A stretch of 30,271 nucleotides of DNA, from contig DATHVD010000079.1 of the NCBI GenBank assembly GCA_035461525.1, positions 1-30,271 of the forward strand. Reading direction: 5' to 3'. The notes beneath the pieces were generated by a model. It saw only the letters and a list, made by a program, of their open reading frames with translations, searched no databases and was not told where the DNA came from. The translations under genes and the position numbers were made by a program. Within the stretch, counting starts at the first letter, position 1; every line of letters begins with the position of its first letter. Below are positions 19,904-27,191 of this stretch, piece by piece. Origin of the DNA: JAIBJN01 sp035461525 (GTDB lineage: Bacteria; Actinomycetota; Thermoleophilia; Gaiellales; Gaiellaceae).

Positions 19904-20779
19904 GTGAGCAGCGTCAGGCCCCCGCAGGAGCCGGAGACCCCGCAGCACCGCCTCGACCCGCCCCCCGAGGGCGACGGCTGGGCGTTCCGCGATTACGAGC
20001 CGATCCACCCGCAGGGCCGCGCACGCGAGCTGGCGAAGAAGCTCTGGGCGCCCGTCGCCGCGCTCGGCTTCCTGATCTTCAAGTTCAAGACGGCGATCCT
20101 GGCCGTCTTCAAGCTGAAGATCTTCGCCACGTCGGGAACGATGCTCGTCTCGATGGCTGCGTACGCGTGGATCTGGGGCTGGCGCTTCGCGATCGGCTTC
20201 GTGCTCCTCCTCTTCGTGCACGAGCTCGGGCACGTGCTCGAGCTCCGCCGCCAGGGCGTGCCGGCGTCCGCGCCACTCTTCATCCCGTTCCTCGGCGCCG
20301 TCGTCGGCATGAAGCAGATGCCGCACGACGTCTGGAAGGAGGCGCAGGTCGCGCTCGCCGGGCCGATCCTCGGGAGCCTCGGCGCGCTGGGGCTCTGGGT
20401 CGCCGGCGAGGCGCTCGACTCCGAGCTGCTCGTCGCGCTCGCCTTCGTCGGCTTCTTCCTCAACCTCTTCAACCTGCTGCCGGTCTCGCCCCTCGACGGC
20501 GGCCGTGCCGCGGCGGCGCTGCACCCGGCGCTCTGGGCCGTCGGCCTCGCGCTCCTCCTCGGGCTCACGATCCTGCGCCCGAACCCGATCCTCATCCTGG
20601 TGCTCGTCGTCGGCGGGATGGAGGTCTGGCGGCGCTGGCGCGACCGCGGCACCGCGACGGGGGCCGCGTACTACCGGATCCAGCCCTGGCAGCGGGCGAC
20701 GGTCGGCGTCACCTACGTCGGCCTGATCGCCCTGCTCGCGCTCGCCATGAGCGCGACGCACGTCGAGCGCACGTTCTAG
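19904..20779 (+). CDS. Site-2 (M50) membrane metalloprotease
   Basis: 291 residues. A cytoplasmic ~40-residue N-terminus is followed by several hydrophobic helices. The zinc motif H106-E-L-G-H110 sits in LLFVHELGHVLELRRQGV, and the third ligand Asp in NLLPVSPLDGG (D198), both intact. The short form without PDZ domain fits the soluble-regulator-free M50B/rhomboid-like housekeeping group; substrates may be anti-sigma factors or other membrane proteins but cannot be predicted. GTG 19904 is chosen on promoter spacing. The LOG gene follows after 8 nt, so the two may form an operon. Confidence 0.92.
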   Translation: MSSVRPPQEPETPQHRLDPPPEGDGWAFRDYEPIHPQGRARELAKKLWAPVAALGFLIFKFKTAILAVFKLKIFATSGTMLVSMAAYAWIWGWRFAIGFVLLLFVHELGHVLELRRQGVPASAPLFIPFLGAVVGMKQMPHDVWKEAQVALAGPILGSLGALGLWVAGEALDSELLVALAFVGFFLNLFNLLPVSPLDGGRAAAALHPALWAVGLALLLGLTILRPNPILILVLVVGGMEVWRRWRDRGTATGAAYYRIQPWQRATVGVTYVGLIALLALAMSATHVERTF

Positions 20780-20787
20780 CGGCAGCC

Positions 20788-21492
20788 GTGGACGACCGGC
20801 GGATTCTCGAGACCAGGGACGGCGCGGACGAGCGCCGCCTCCACGTCAGCCGCATCGCCGAGGAGTTCGCGGGCGGCTTCGACGCCGTCGCGGGGCTGCC
20901 CGAGCCGGCGGTCTCGATCTTCGGCTCCGCGCGTGTCCCCGAGGACCATCGGGTCTACTCGGAGGCGCGGGACGTCGGGCGCCGCCTCGCAGAGGCCGGA
21001 TTCGTCGTCGTCACCGGCGGCGGACCCGGCGTCATGGAGGCCGCGAGCCGCGGCGCGAAGGAGGGCGGCGGGCTCTCGGTCGGCTTCAACATCGTCCTCC
21101 CGCACGAGCAGGAGTCGAACCCCTACCTCGACGTCGACCTCGTCTTCCAGCACTTCTACGTGCGCAAGACGATGTTCGTGAAGGCGGCCGAGGGCTTCGT
21201 CATCTTCCCGGGCGGGTTCGGGACGCTGGACGAGCTCTTCGAGTCGCTCACGCTCATCCAGACGGGCAAGATCCTCGACTTCCCCGTCGTCCTCTTCGAC
21301 TCTGCCTACTGGGACGGCCTCCTCGCCTGGCTCGAGGAGCACACGCTCGCGGAGGGGATGATCTCGCCGGAGGACGTCGCGCTCCTCCACGTCACGGACG
21401 ACCCGGAGGAAGCCGTGCGCCTCGTCGCCGACTGCTACGAGCGCCGCTGCGCGGAGCGCCCCGCCGAGCCGGCGAAGGCGGACGCGCAGTAG
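20788..21492 (+). CDS. LOG-family (TIGR00730) Rossmann protein, possible cytokinin-type nucleosidase
   Basis: 234 residues. LPEPAVSIFGSARVPEDHRV, VVVTGGGPGVMEAASRGAKE, and the signature FPGGFGTLDELFESLTLIQT (PGGxGTxxE, from P141) identify a LOG-like protein. This family contains cytokinin riboside 5'-monophosphate phosphoribohydrolases and nucleotide nucleosidases; the actinobacterial members are often of unsettled function. The GTG start lies 8 nt after the protease stop with only a weak ribosome site; other in-frame starts further upstream lie inside the protease gene. Confidence 0.9.
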   Translation: MDDRRILETRDGADERRLHVSRIAEEFAGGFDAVAGLPEPAVSIFGSARVPEDHRVYSEARDVGRRLAEAGFVVVTGGGPGVMEAASRGAKEGGGLSVGFNIVLPHEQESNPYLDVDLVFQHFYVRKTMFVKAAEGFVIFPGGFGTLDELFESLTLIQTGKILDFPVVLFDSAYWDGLLAWLEEHTLAEGMISPEDVALLHVTDDPEEAVRLVADCYERRCAERPAEPAKADAQ

Positions 21493-21504
21493 AAAGGCCG
21501 TGGA

Positions 21505-21532
21505 GGCGGGCGCCGTCCCGAGGACGCCCGCC
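21505..21532. terminator. GC-rich stem-loop between convergent genes
   Basis: Perfect 8-bp stem GGCGGGCG/CGCCCGCC with a 12-nt loop between the LOG gene stop (21492) and the SRPBCC stop (21553). No T-run on either side, so termination by this stem alone is uncertain. Confidence 0.4.
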
Positions 21533-21552
21533 CGCCCCCGCGCGAGCGCGCG

Positions 21553-22020
21553 TTACTTGCGAACTTCGTCGCGCTCGACCTCGCCGCGCCACGCGCCGCT
21601 CTCGACGCCGCGGCTCTCGATCAGCTCCTTGAAGCGCTCGAGATCGCCCTTGACCCGGCGCGAGTCGGAGCCGAGGGCCGAGCCGAGGGTCTCCATCATG
21701 CCCTCGGGCTCGTAGTCCATCTGGAGCGTGAGACGCGTCTCCGCGTCGTCGAGCCGGTGGAACGTGACGACGCCGGCGGGCCCGTCGCCCTCGACGGCCT
21801 TCCACGCGACCCGCTCGTCCGGGTGTTGCTCGGTGATCTCGGCGATCCACTCGTGCTTCTTGCCGCCGATCTCGGCGACCCAGCGCATGCGCTCGTCGTC
21901 GAGCTGCTGGACGGACTTGACGCCCTCCATGAAGCGCGGGAACTCCTCGAACTGCGTCCACTGGTTGTACGCCGTGCGGACAGGGACGTTGACGTCGATC
22001 GTCTCCTGGATGTTCGCCAT
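21553..22020 (-). CDS. SRPBCC (cyclase/dehydrase-like) family protein
   Basis: 155 residues with the START-like helix-grip fold: ETIDVNVPVRTAYNQWTQFE, FPRFMEGVKSVQQLDDERM, WVAEIGGKKHEWIAEI, then GVVTFHRLDDAETRLTLQMD and a C-terminal amphipathic helix. This matches the bacterial COG5637-type proteins, for which no firm function is known; lipid or polyketide binding is only a family guess. It has one of the strongest ribosome sites here (AGGAGGAAAC before ATG 22020), unlike the leaderless genes around it. Confidence 0.9.
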   Translation of the reverse strand: MANIQETIDVNVPVRTAYNQWTQFEEFPRFMEGVKSVQQLDDERMRWVAEIGGKKHEWIAEITEQHPDERVAWKAVEGDGPAGVVTFHRLDDAETRLTLQMDYEPEGMMETLGSALGSDSRRVKGDLERFKELIESRGVESGAWRGEVERDEVRK

Positions 22021-22083
22021 GTTTCCTCCTGAGTACTCGGGTGCCGATAGCGGGTACCCGAGGCCGCGAGCCCGAAACGTCCG

Positions 22084-22668
22084 CTAGCGGCGGAGGTGGC
22101 GGACGAGCTTCCAGGCGCTGGGAAGGAGCAGGCCGGCGAGGTAGAGCTTGACGACGTCCCCGACCACGAAGGGGTAGAGGCCGTGGGTGAGCGTCGCCTC
22201 GAGATCGAGGTTCTGGGTGTGCGCCAGCCACGGGAGGCCGAAGAGGTAGATGACGACGCTGCTGCAGAGCATCGCCGCCACCGAGGAGTTGAAGCGGCGG
22301 TCCCACCGGCGCTGCGAGAGCCAGCCCACGAGGGCCGCGGCGACGACGAAGCCGACGAGGTAGCCGCCGGTCGCGCCCTTGACGATCTCCCAGCCACCGT
22401 CGCCCCCCGAGTACACCGGAGCCCCGGCGAGGCCCACGAAGAGGTAGAGAAGCAGGCTGGAGGCGCCGAGCACCGGGCCGAGCGAGGCGCCGACGAGGAG
22501 GACGGCGAACGTCTGCCCCGAGATCGGCACCGGCGTGAAGCCGAGCATGATCTCGAACTGGGCGGCCGCGGCCACGAGCCCGGCCCCGGCGGCGACGAGG
22601 AGGACGTCGGTCAGGACCCCGGAGCGAGGGAAGACCGCGAGCCTGAGAGTCGCCGCCTGGGGGTTCAT
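22084..22668 (-). CDS. bioY: Biotin transporter substrate-binding membrane subunit
   Basis: 194 residues with six hydrophobic helices. The BioY signature FTPVPISGQTFAVLLVGASL is followed by LYLFVGLAGAPVYSGG, KGATGGYLVGFVVAAALVGW and HGLYPFVVGDVVKLYLA. BioY is the S-component of the ECF biotin transporter and can work alone in some bacteria. Biotin is needed by the carboxylase encoded at 5582 and 14129. No ECF ATPase genes are next to it. TAGAGT (22683-22678) lies 9 nt before ATG 22668 and overlaps the stop of the VOC gene, so it may have its own promoter while also being read from upstream. Confidence 0.93.
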   Translation of the reverse strand: MNPQAATLRLAVFPRSGVLTDVLLVAAGAGLVAAAAQFEIMLGFTPVPISGQTFAVLLVGASLGPVLGASSLLLYLFVGLAGAPVYSGGDGGWEIVKGATGGYLVGFVVAAALVGWLSQRRWDRRFNSSVAAMLCSSVVIYLFGLPWLAHTQNLDLEATLTHGLYPFVVGDVVKLYLAGLLLPSAWKLVRHLRR

Positions 22669-22677
22669 CGCGGCGGG

Positions 22678-22683
22678 ACTCTA
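22678..22683 (-). promoter_or_regulatory. Putative -10 element (TAGAGT) of bioY
   Basis: Minus-strand TAGAGT, 9 nt before the bioY ATG, overlapping the TAG stop of the upstream VOC gene. No BirA-like palindrome is apparent. Confidence 0.35.
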
Positions 22684-23061
22684 ACCGATGACGTCGGGCG
22701 GAGCCGCGTCGTCCGGCTCCCACGACGCCTCGACCACGTACCCGTCCGGATCGAGGCACTTGATGCTCACGTAGCCGGGCTCGTCCCACTCCTCCACGAT
22801 CTCGACGCCGTCGCGGGCGAGCCGGTCGCGCAGGGCGGCGACCTCGTCGGGGGATGCGAGGCGGACGCCGAAGTGGAGGAACGGCGGCAGCACGATCGCC
22901 GCTTCCACCTCGCCCAGCGCGAGCGCGAAGCCGGCGGCGTCGAAGAGCATGACGACGCCGTCGTCGTAGCGGCGCGCGGGACGGTGGCCGAAGCCGAAGT
23001 AGCGCGCGTAGAAGCGGCGCGACCGCTCCTGGTCCCGGACTGCGAGGGCGAGGTGGCGCAC
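22681..23061 (-). CDS. VOC (glyoxalase/bleomycin-resistance-like) family protein
   Basis: 126 residues: VRHLALAVRDQERSRRFYAR opens the first beta-alpha-beta-beta unit with the metal-ligand His, PPFLHFGVRLASPDEVAAL opens the second, and IKCLDPDGYVVEASW closes it with the final ligand Glu. Dioxygenases, glyoxalases and antibiotic-binding proteins share this fold; the substrate is unknown. GTG 23061 is preferred because conserved sequence starts there and TACTCT lies 10 nt upstream; ATG 23100 would add 13 residues. It is divergent from selA. Confidence 0.85.
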   Translation of the reverse strand: MRHLALAVRDQERSRRFYARYFGFGHRPARRYDDGVVMLFDAAGFALALGEVEAAIVLPPFLHFGVRLASPDEVAALRDRLARDGVEIVEEWDEPGYVSIKCLDPDGYVVEASWEPDDAAPPDVIG

Positions 23062-23071
23062 GGTCGCCGGC

Positions 23072-23077
23072 AGAGTA
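23072..23077 (-). promoter_or_regulatory. Putative -10 element (TACTCT) of the VOC gene
   Basis: Minus-strand TACTCT 10 nt before GTG 23061. Confidence 0.35.
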
Positions 23078-23094
23078 GCGCCGCGAGCCCGAAC

Positions 23095-23100
23095 TATCAT
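23095..23100 (+). promoter_or_regulatory. Putative -10 element (TATCAT) of selA
   Basis: TATCAT ends 9 nt before ATG 23110 (an ATGATG start). There is no Shine-Dalgarno sequence in the short gap, so a leaderless or near-leaderless selAB message is likely. Confidence 0.4.
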
Positions 23101-23109
23101 GGTCGCACG

Positions 23110-24417
23110 ATGATGAGAGACCGCCTCAGGGAGCTGCCCTCGGTCGACGAGCTGCTCGGCGACCCGGCGCTCGCAGGGCTCGCCGAGCGCCACGGGCGGC
23201 CGTTGGTCGTCGCCTCCGTCCGCGCCGCGCTCGCTCGCGCGCGCGAGGAGATCGCCGCCGGCTATCCGGCCGGCGACCTCGCCGCCCGCGCCGCCGCCGA
23301 GCTCGAGGCACGGCTGCGGCCGAGCCTCCGGCGCGTCCTCAATGCCACCGGCGTCGTCGTGCACACGAACCTCGGCCGCGCTCCGCTCGCCCCGCAGGCG
23401 CTCGCGCGCGTGCTGGAGGTCGGCGCCGGCTACTCGACGCTCGAGTACGACCTCGGCGCGGGAGCGCGCGGCTCCCGCCAGGACCACCTCGCACCGGCCC
23501 TGCGGGAGCTGACCGGCGCCGAGGCCGCGCTCGTCGTCAACAACAACGCAGCCGCCGTCCTGCTCGCACTCGCGGCCCTCGCCGAGGGCCGCGAGGTGAT
23601 CGTCTCGCGCAGCGAGCTGATCGAGATCGGCGACGGCTTCCGCATCCCGGACGTGCTCGCGCGCTCCGGGGCCACCCTCGTCGAGGTGGGGACGACGAAC
23701 CGCACGCGCCTCGCCGACTACGAGCGCGCCCTCGGCGAGCGGACGGCGGCGATCCTGCGCGTCCACCAGTCGAACTTCCGTATCGTCGGCTTCGCGGAGC
23801 AGCCGCGGGCGCGCGACCTCGCGCGCCTCGCCGAGCGCAGCAGCCTCCCGCTCGTCGAGGACCTCGGCTCCGGAGCGCTCGTCCCCACGGGCGACGAGCC
23901 TACGGCCGGGGCGAGCATCGAGGCCGGCGCGCACGTGGTCACGTTCTCGGGCGACAAGCTCCTCGGCGGCCCGCAGGCCGGGATCGCCGTCGGGCGCACC
24001 GACCTGATCGAACGCATGCGCCGGCACCCGCTCCAGCGGGCGCTCCGCGCCGACAAGCTGACGCTCGCCGCGTTGGAGGGCACGCTCGCGCTCTACCGCG
24101 CCGGAAGCCGCCACCTGCCGGTCCTACGCATGCTCGACGACCCGGCGGAGGCCGTGCGCGCGCGCGCGGAGCGGCTCGCGGAGCTGACGGGCGGAGAGGT
24201 GGAGGAAACGGCCGCCCGCCCCGGCGGCGGGGCCCTCCCCGTGACGGAGATCCCGAGCTTCGCCTGCGCGCTCCCGCTCGAGCTGGCCGAGCTCCTGCGG
24301 CGCGGCGAGCCCCCCGTGGTCGGGATCGTGCGCGAGGGTCGGCTCCTGCTCGACTGCCGGACGCTGACGGCCGCGGAGGTCGAGGAGGTCGCGGAGGCCG
24401 TCACGCGGTGCCGCTGA
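23110..24417 (+). CDS. selA: L-seryl-tRNA(Sec) selenium transferase
   Basis: 435 residues. This PLP enzyme converts seryl-tRNA(Sec) to selenocysteinyl-tRNA(Sec) using selenophosphate. It has the SelA N-terminal domain (RELPSVDELLGDPALAGLAE) and RRVLNATGVVVHTNLGRAPL. The cofactor lysine is K283 in VTFSGDKLLGGPQAGI; VVNNNAAAVLLAL and VHQSNFRIVGF are also typical. Length is slightly below the E. coli protein (463). Its TGA overlaps the selB GTG region by 10 nt, so selA and selB form one unit, and the cognate tRNA lies at 28879. Confidence 0.96.
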   Translation: MMRDRLRELPSVDELLGDPALAGLAERHGRPLVVASVRAALARAREEIAAGYPAGDLAARAAAELEARLRPSLRRVLNATGVVVHTNLGRAPLAPQALARVLEVGAGYSTLEYDLGAGARGSRQDHLAPALRELTGAEAALVVNNNAAAVLLALAALAEGREVIVSRSELIEIGDGFRIPDVLARSGATLVEVGTTNRTRLADYERALGERTAAILRVHQSNFRIVGFAEQPRARDLARLAERSSLPLVEDLGSGALVPTGDEPTAGASIEAGAHVVTFSGDKLLGGPQAGIAVGRTDLIERMRRHPLQRALRADKLTLAALEGTLALYRAGSRHLPVLRMLDDPAEAVRARAERLAELTGGEVEETAARPGGGALPVTEIPSFACALPLELAELLRRGEPPVVGIVREGRLLLDCRTLTAAEVEEVAEAVTRCR

Positions 24418-26156
24418 CCGTCGGGACCGCGGGCCACATCGACCACGGCAAGACCTGGCTCGTCCGGGCGCTGACGGGGAAGGACACGGACCGGCTACCG
24501 GAGGAGCGCAAGCGCGGCATCTCGATCGACCTCGGCTACGCGCCGCTCGAGCTGCCGGACGGGCGGCGCCTCTCGCTCGTCGACGTGCCGGGGCACGAGC
24601 GCTTCGTCCGCACGATGGTCGCCGGCGCGACCGGCATCGACCTCTTCCTCCTCGTCGTCGACGCCGCCGAGGGGGCGCGGCCGCAGACGCACGAGCACCT
24701 GGCGATCCTGCGCCTGCTCGGGATCGAGCAGGGGGTCGTCGCGGTGACGAAGGTGGACGCCGTCGACGAGGAGACGCGGGAGCTCGCCCTGCTCGAGGCG
24801 CGCGAGCTCGTGCCGGACGCGGCCGTCGTCGCGACGAGCGCGCGCACGAGCGAGGGAGTGGACGACCTGCGCGCAGCTCTCGGCGAGGCCGCGGAGCGCG
24901 TCGAGGCCCGCCCCTCCACGCGCCCGGCGCGCCTCTTCGTCGACCGCGTCTTCTCGCTGCGGGGCATCGGGACGGTCGCGACGGGCACGCTCTGGTCGGG
25001 GACGGTCGGCGAGGGCGACGCGCTACGGGCCGAGCCCGTGGGCCTCGACGTGCGCGTGCGCAGCGTGCAGGTCCACGACAGAGCGGTCGAGCGGGCCGAC
25101 GCCGGCCAGCGGGTCGCAGTTGCGCTCCCCGGCGTCGAGCGGGCCGAGTTGCGGCGCGGGGACGCGCTCGTCGAGCCCGGGGCCTACCCGGTGAGCTACC
25201 GGCTCGACGTCGCGCTCGAGCCGCTCGCGGAGGTCCCCGACGGGATGCGCCTGCACGTCCACCACGGCACGGCCGAGCACTCCGCGCGCCTCGTGCGCGT
25301 CGGCGAGCGGCACGCGCAGCTCCGTCTCGCCTCGCCCGTCGTGGCCGCGCGCGGAGATCGCGTCGTGCTGCGCGAGGGCGCCGCCACGCTCGGCGGGGGC
25401 GTCGTGCTCGACCCGGCGCCGCCGCGGCGGAGGTCGGCGGAGCGCCTCGCGCTCCTCGAGCGCGGGGACCCGGCGTCGATCGTCCTCGCCGCACTCTCCG
25501 CAGAGCCCGAGCCGGTGCGCCGGGAGGAGCTCGCCGCCCGCGGGCTCCTCTCCCCGGACGAGCTCGACCTGGGGCTGGGGGCGGCGGCCCGCGCGGGCGA
25601 CTGGTACATGACGCCGGAGCGGCTGGAGGAGATCCGACTCGGCGCCGTGCGGGCGCTCGACGAACGGGCTGCGGCCTCCTCTCTCGACCCGGGCGTGCCG
25701 GTCTCGGAGCTCCTGCCGCAGCGCCCCTGGGCGACCGCGCTCCTCCCGCTCCTCCCGATCGAGCGCCGCGGCGCGAAGGCCTACGCTCCGGGCGCGACGG
25801 CCCGTCTCGGCGACCGCGTCGAGGCCGCCGACCGCCTCGAGGACGAGCTCGAGCGGGCCGGCTTCGTCCCGACGCCGTTCGAGGACGCCGAGCTGGCCCG
25901 CTACCTCGAGGAGGCCGGCCGCCTCGTCCGCCTCGGGGACGGCCTCGCCGTCGGCGCCTCCGCCTACGACGAGGCGCGGGCGCTCCTCGTCGCCGAGTGC
26001 GAGACCGCAGGGTCGATCGCGCTCGCCCGCTTCCGCGACCTCCTCGGCACCGGCCGCAAGCCCGCGCAGCTCCTCCTCGAGCGCTTCGACGCCGACGGCC
26101 TCACCCGCCGGGTCGGAGACGAGCGCGTCCTCCGTCGCCGGGCGCGGGCCGGCTGA
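24408..26156 (+). CDS. selB: Selenocysteine-specific elongation factor
   Basis: 582 residues. This GTPase delivers Sec-tRNA(Sec) to UGA codons with a SECIS element. G motifs: GTAGHIDHGKTWLVRALTG (G1, residues 6-15), GISIDLGYAPLEL (switch I), VDVPGHERFVRTMV (G3) and TKVD (G4). Beta-barrel domains follow, and a C-terminal winged-helix region (from about residue 370, ending RKPAQLLLERFDADGLTRRV) binds SECIS RNA. GTG 24408 overlaps selA by 10 nt. Confidence 0.96.
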   Translation: MPLTVGTAGHIDHGKTWLVRALTGKDTDRLPEERKRGISIDLGYAPLELPDGRRLSLVDVPGHERFVRTMVAGATGIDLFLLVVDAAEGARPQTHEHLAILRLLGIEQGVVAVTKVDAVDEETRELALLEARELVPDAAVVATSARTSEGVDDLRAALGEAAERVEARPSTRPARLFVDRVFSLRGIGTVATGTLWSGTVGEGDALRAEPVGLDVRVRSVQVHDRAVERADAGQRVAVALPGVERAELRRGDALVEPGAYPVSYRLDVALEPLAEVPDGMRLHVHHGTAEHSARLVRVGERHAQLRLASPVVAARGDRVVLREGAATLGGGVVLDPAPPRRRSAERLALLERGDPASIVLAALSAEPEPVRREELAARGLLSPDELDLGLGAAARAGDWYMTPERLEEIRLGAVRALDERAAASSLDPGVPVSELLPQRPWATALLPLLPIERRGAKAYAPGATARLGDRVEAADRLEDELERAGFVPTPFEDAELARYLEEAGRLVRLGDGLAVGASAYDEARALLVAECETAGSIALARFRDLLGTGRKPAQLLLERFDADGLTRRVGDERVLRRRARAG

Positions 26157-26165
26157 GCGCTGCCG

Positions 26166-26465
26166 CTACACCGGCGCGCGGAGGAAGACCGTCCACGGCC
26201 GCACGCCGGCGGTCGCGAGCATGTCCTCGCCCCAGGGGTCGGGAGCCAGGCGGGCCCTGACCTCCTCCTCGCTCCCGGCGTCGACGACGAGCAGGGCCTC
26301 CTCCCCGTCGCCCTCGCCCACCGGGCCGCCGAGGACGACGAAGCCCTCCTCGAGGAGCCGGTCCATGAAGGCGGCGTGCTCGTCCCAGCCGTCCTGCTCG
26401 CGCCGCAGGCGGGAGTGATCCCAGGCGCGGCCCTTGGCGCGCGTCACGAGGTAGTAGTCGGCCAC
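26166..26465 (-). CDS. YCII-related (dimeric ferredoxin-like) protein
   Basis: 99 residues: ADYYLVTRAKGRAWDHSRLR, EHAAFMDRLLEEGFVVLGGP, then EALLVVDAGSEEEVRARLAP and a W-x-V-F end. This is the small YciI-like fold, in which an Asp-His pair (WDH here) is proposed as active site. The function of the family is mostly unknown. GTG 26465 is preceded by TACGCT with a 6-nt gap. It is convergent with selB (10 bp between). Confidence 0.85.
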   Translation of the reverse strand: MADYYLVTRAKGRAWDHSRLRREQDGWDEHAAFMDRLLEEGFVVLGGPVGEGDGEEALLVVDAGSEEEVRARLAPDPWGEDMLATAGVRPWTVFLRAPV

Positions 26466-26471
26466 GGCGCG

Positions 26472-26477
26472 AGCGTA
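26472..26477 (-). promoter_or_regulatory. Putative -10 element (TACGCT) of the YCII gene
   Basis: Minus-strand TACGCT ends 6 nt before GTG 26465. Confidence 0.5.
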
Positions 26478-26552
26478 GCGGACGCGCGCAGCCGGTCCCG
26501 GCGCTCGAGGGTTGCGCTCGGAGACGCGAACGCCTACCCTGGAGCTTCTGCG

Positions 26553-27191
26553 GTGCGAGGGAAGGGGAGTCGGACGAAGTCGCTCGGGGTTCTGATCGCT
26601 CTCGCGATCGGCCTCGGCGCCGCCGAGGCTGCGGTGGCCCAGCCCGTACCGGATCCGGCGCCCGTCCCGGCGCCGGAGCCCACGCCGCCTCCTCCCGCTC
26701 CGGCTGCTCCTCCGGCGCCGGCTCAGCCTCCGGCGCCGGCTCAGCCTCCGGTCGCGGCGCCGAACGTCGCCGCGAAGAAGGCAGCGGAGGCGCGCGCAGC
26801 GCGGCGGGAGGCGCGAAAGAAGGAGCGGGCACGCGAGCGCGCCAGGGAGGCCCGGCGCGAGAGGCGCGAGGCTCGGGCGGTCGCCGTTCGGCTCCATCCT
26901 CCCCGACCCGATCCGGCTGTGGCCGTCGCGAGCCTCCGCTTCCACGCCGAACGCCGCTCGGTCGCCGTCGGGAGCGGGGCGAATGGAGCAGGCGACCCCG
27001 GCGCGGCGGCGGCGACCGTCTTCGTCCTCCTCCTCGGCCTCGGGTTCCTCGCGCTCGCGTTCGCCGCGATCCCGGCGGCCGCGCTCCGTTCGGTCTCGTC
27101 CCGTCTCGAGGAACGCCGGGGAGACATCGGTCTCGCGGCGACCCTGCTGCTTGCCCTGGCCGCCGTCAGCTTCATACTCCTGGCGGCGTGA
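26553..27191 (+). CDS. Exported membrane protein with Pro-rich and Arg/Lys-rich middle
   Basis: 212 residues from GTG 26553. A signal-like N-terminus (KSLGVLIALAIGLGAAEAAV, then AQ) precedes a Pro/Ala-rich stretch with two near-identical PPAPAQ units (26713-26748). A strongly basic helix of about 40 residues (AARREARKKERARERAREAR) follows, and the C-terminus has two hydrophobic helices (VFVLLLGLGFLALAF and LLLALAAVSFILLAA). The basic segment could bind nucleic acid, lipid head groups or acidic wall polymers; no family is recognised. TACCCT at 26535-26540 may be its -10. The TGA overlaps the next gene's start (GTGATG), so the two are coupled. Confidence 0.7.
   Translation: MRGKGSRTKSLGVLIALAIGLGAAEAAVAQPVPDPAPVPAPEPTPPPPAPAAPPAPAQPPAPAQPPVAAPNVAAKKAAEARAARREARKKERARERAREARRERREARAVAVRLHPPRPDPAVAVASLRFHAERRSVAVGSGANGAGDPGAAAATVFVLLLGLGFLALAFAAIPAAALRSVSSRLEERRGDIGLAATLLLALAAVSFILLAA

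Noticed and set aside
22096..23090. Plus-strand extension upstream of selA covering bioY and the VOC gene antisense
   Set aside because: The extra sequence is the reverse complement of clearly coding genes; SelA homology starts at 23110.
24124..25494. Long minus-strand frame opposite selB
   Set aside because: Low-complexity Arg/Ala-rich product lying entirely antisense to SelB.
26713..26748. Short tandem repeat of an 18-bp unit
   Set aside because: It encodes the Pro/Ala-rich linker of the exported protein; two copies only, no sign of CRISPR or an origin.
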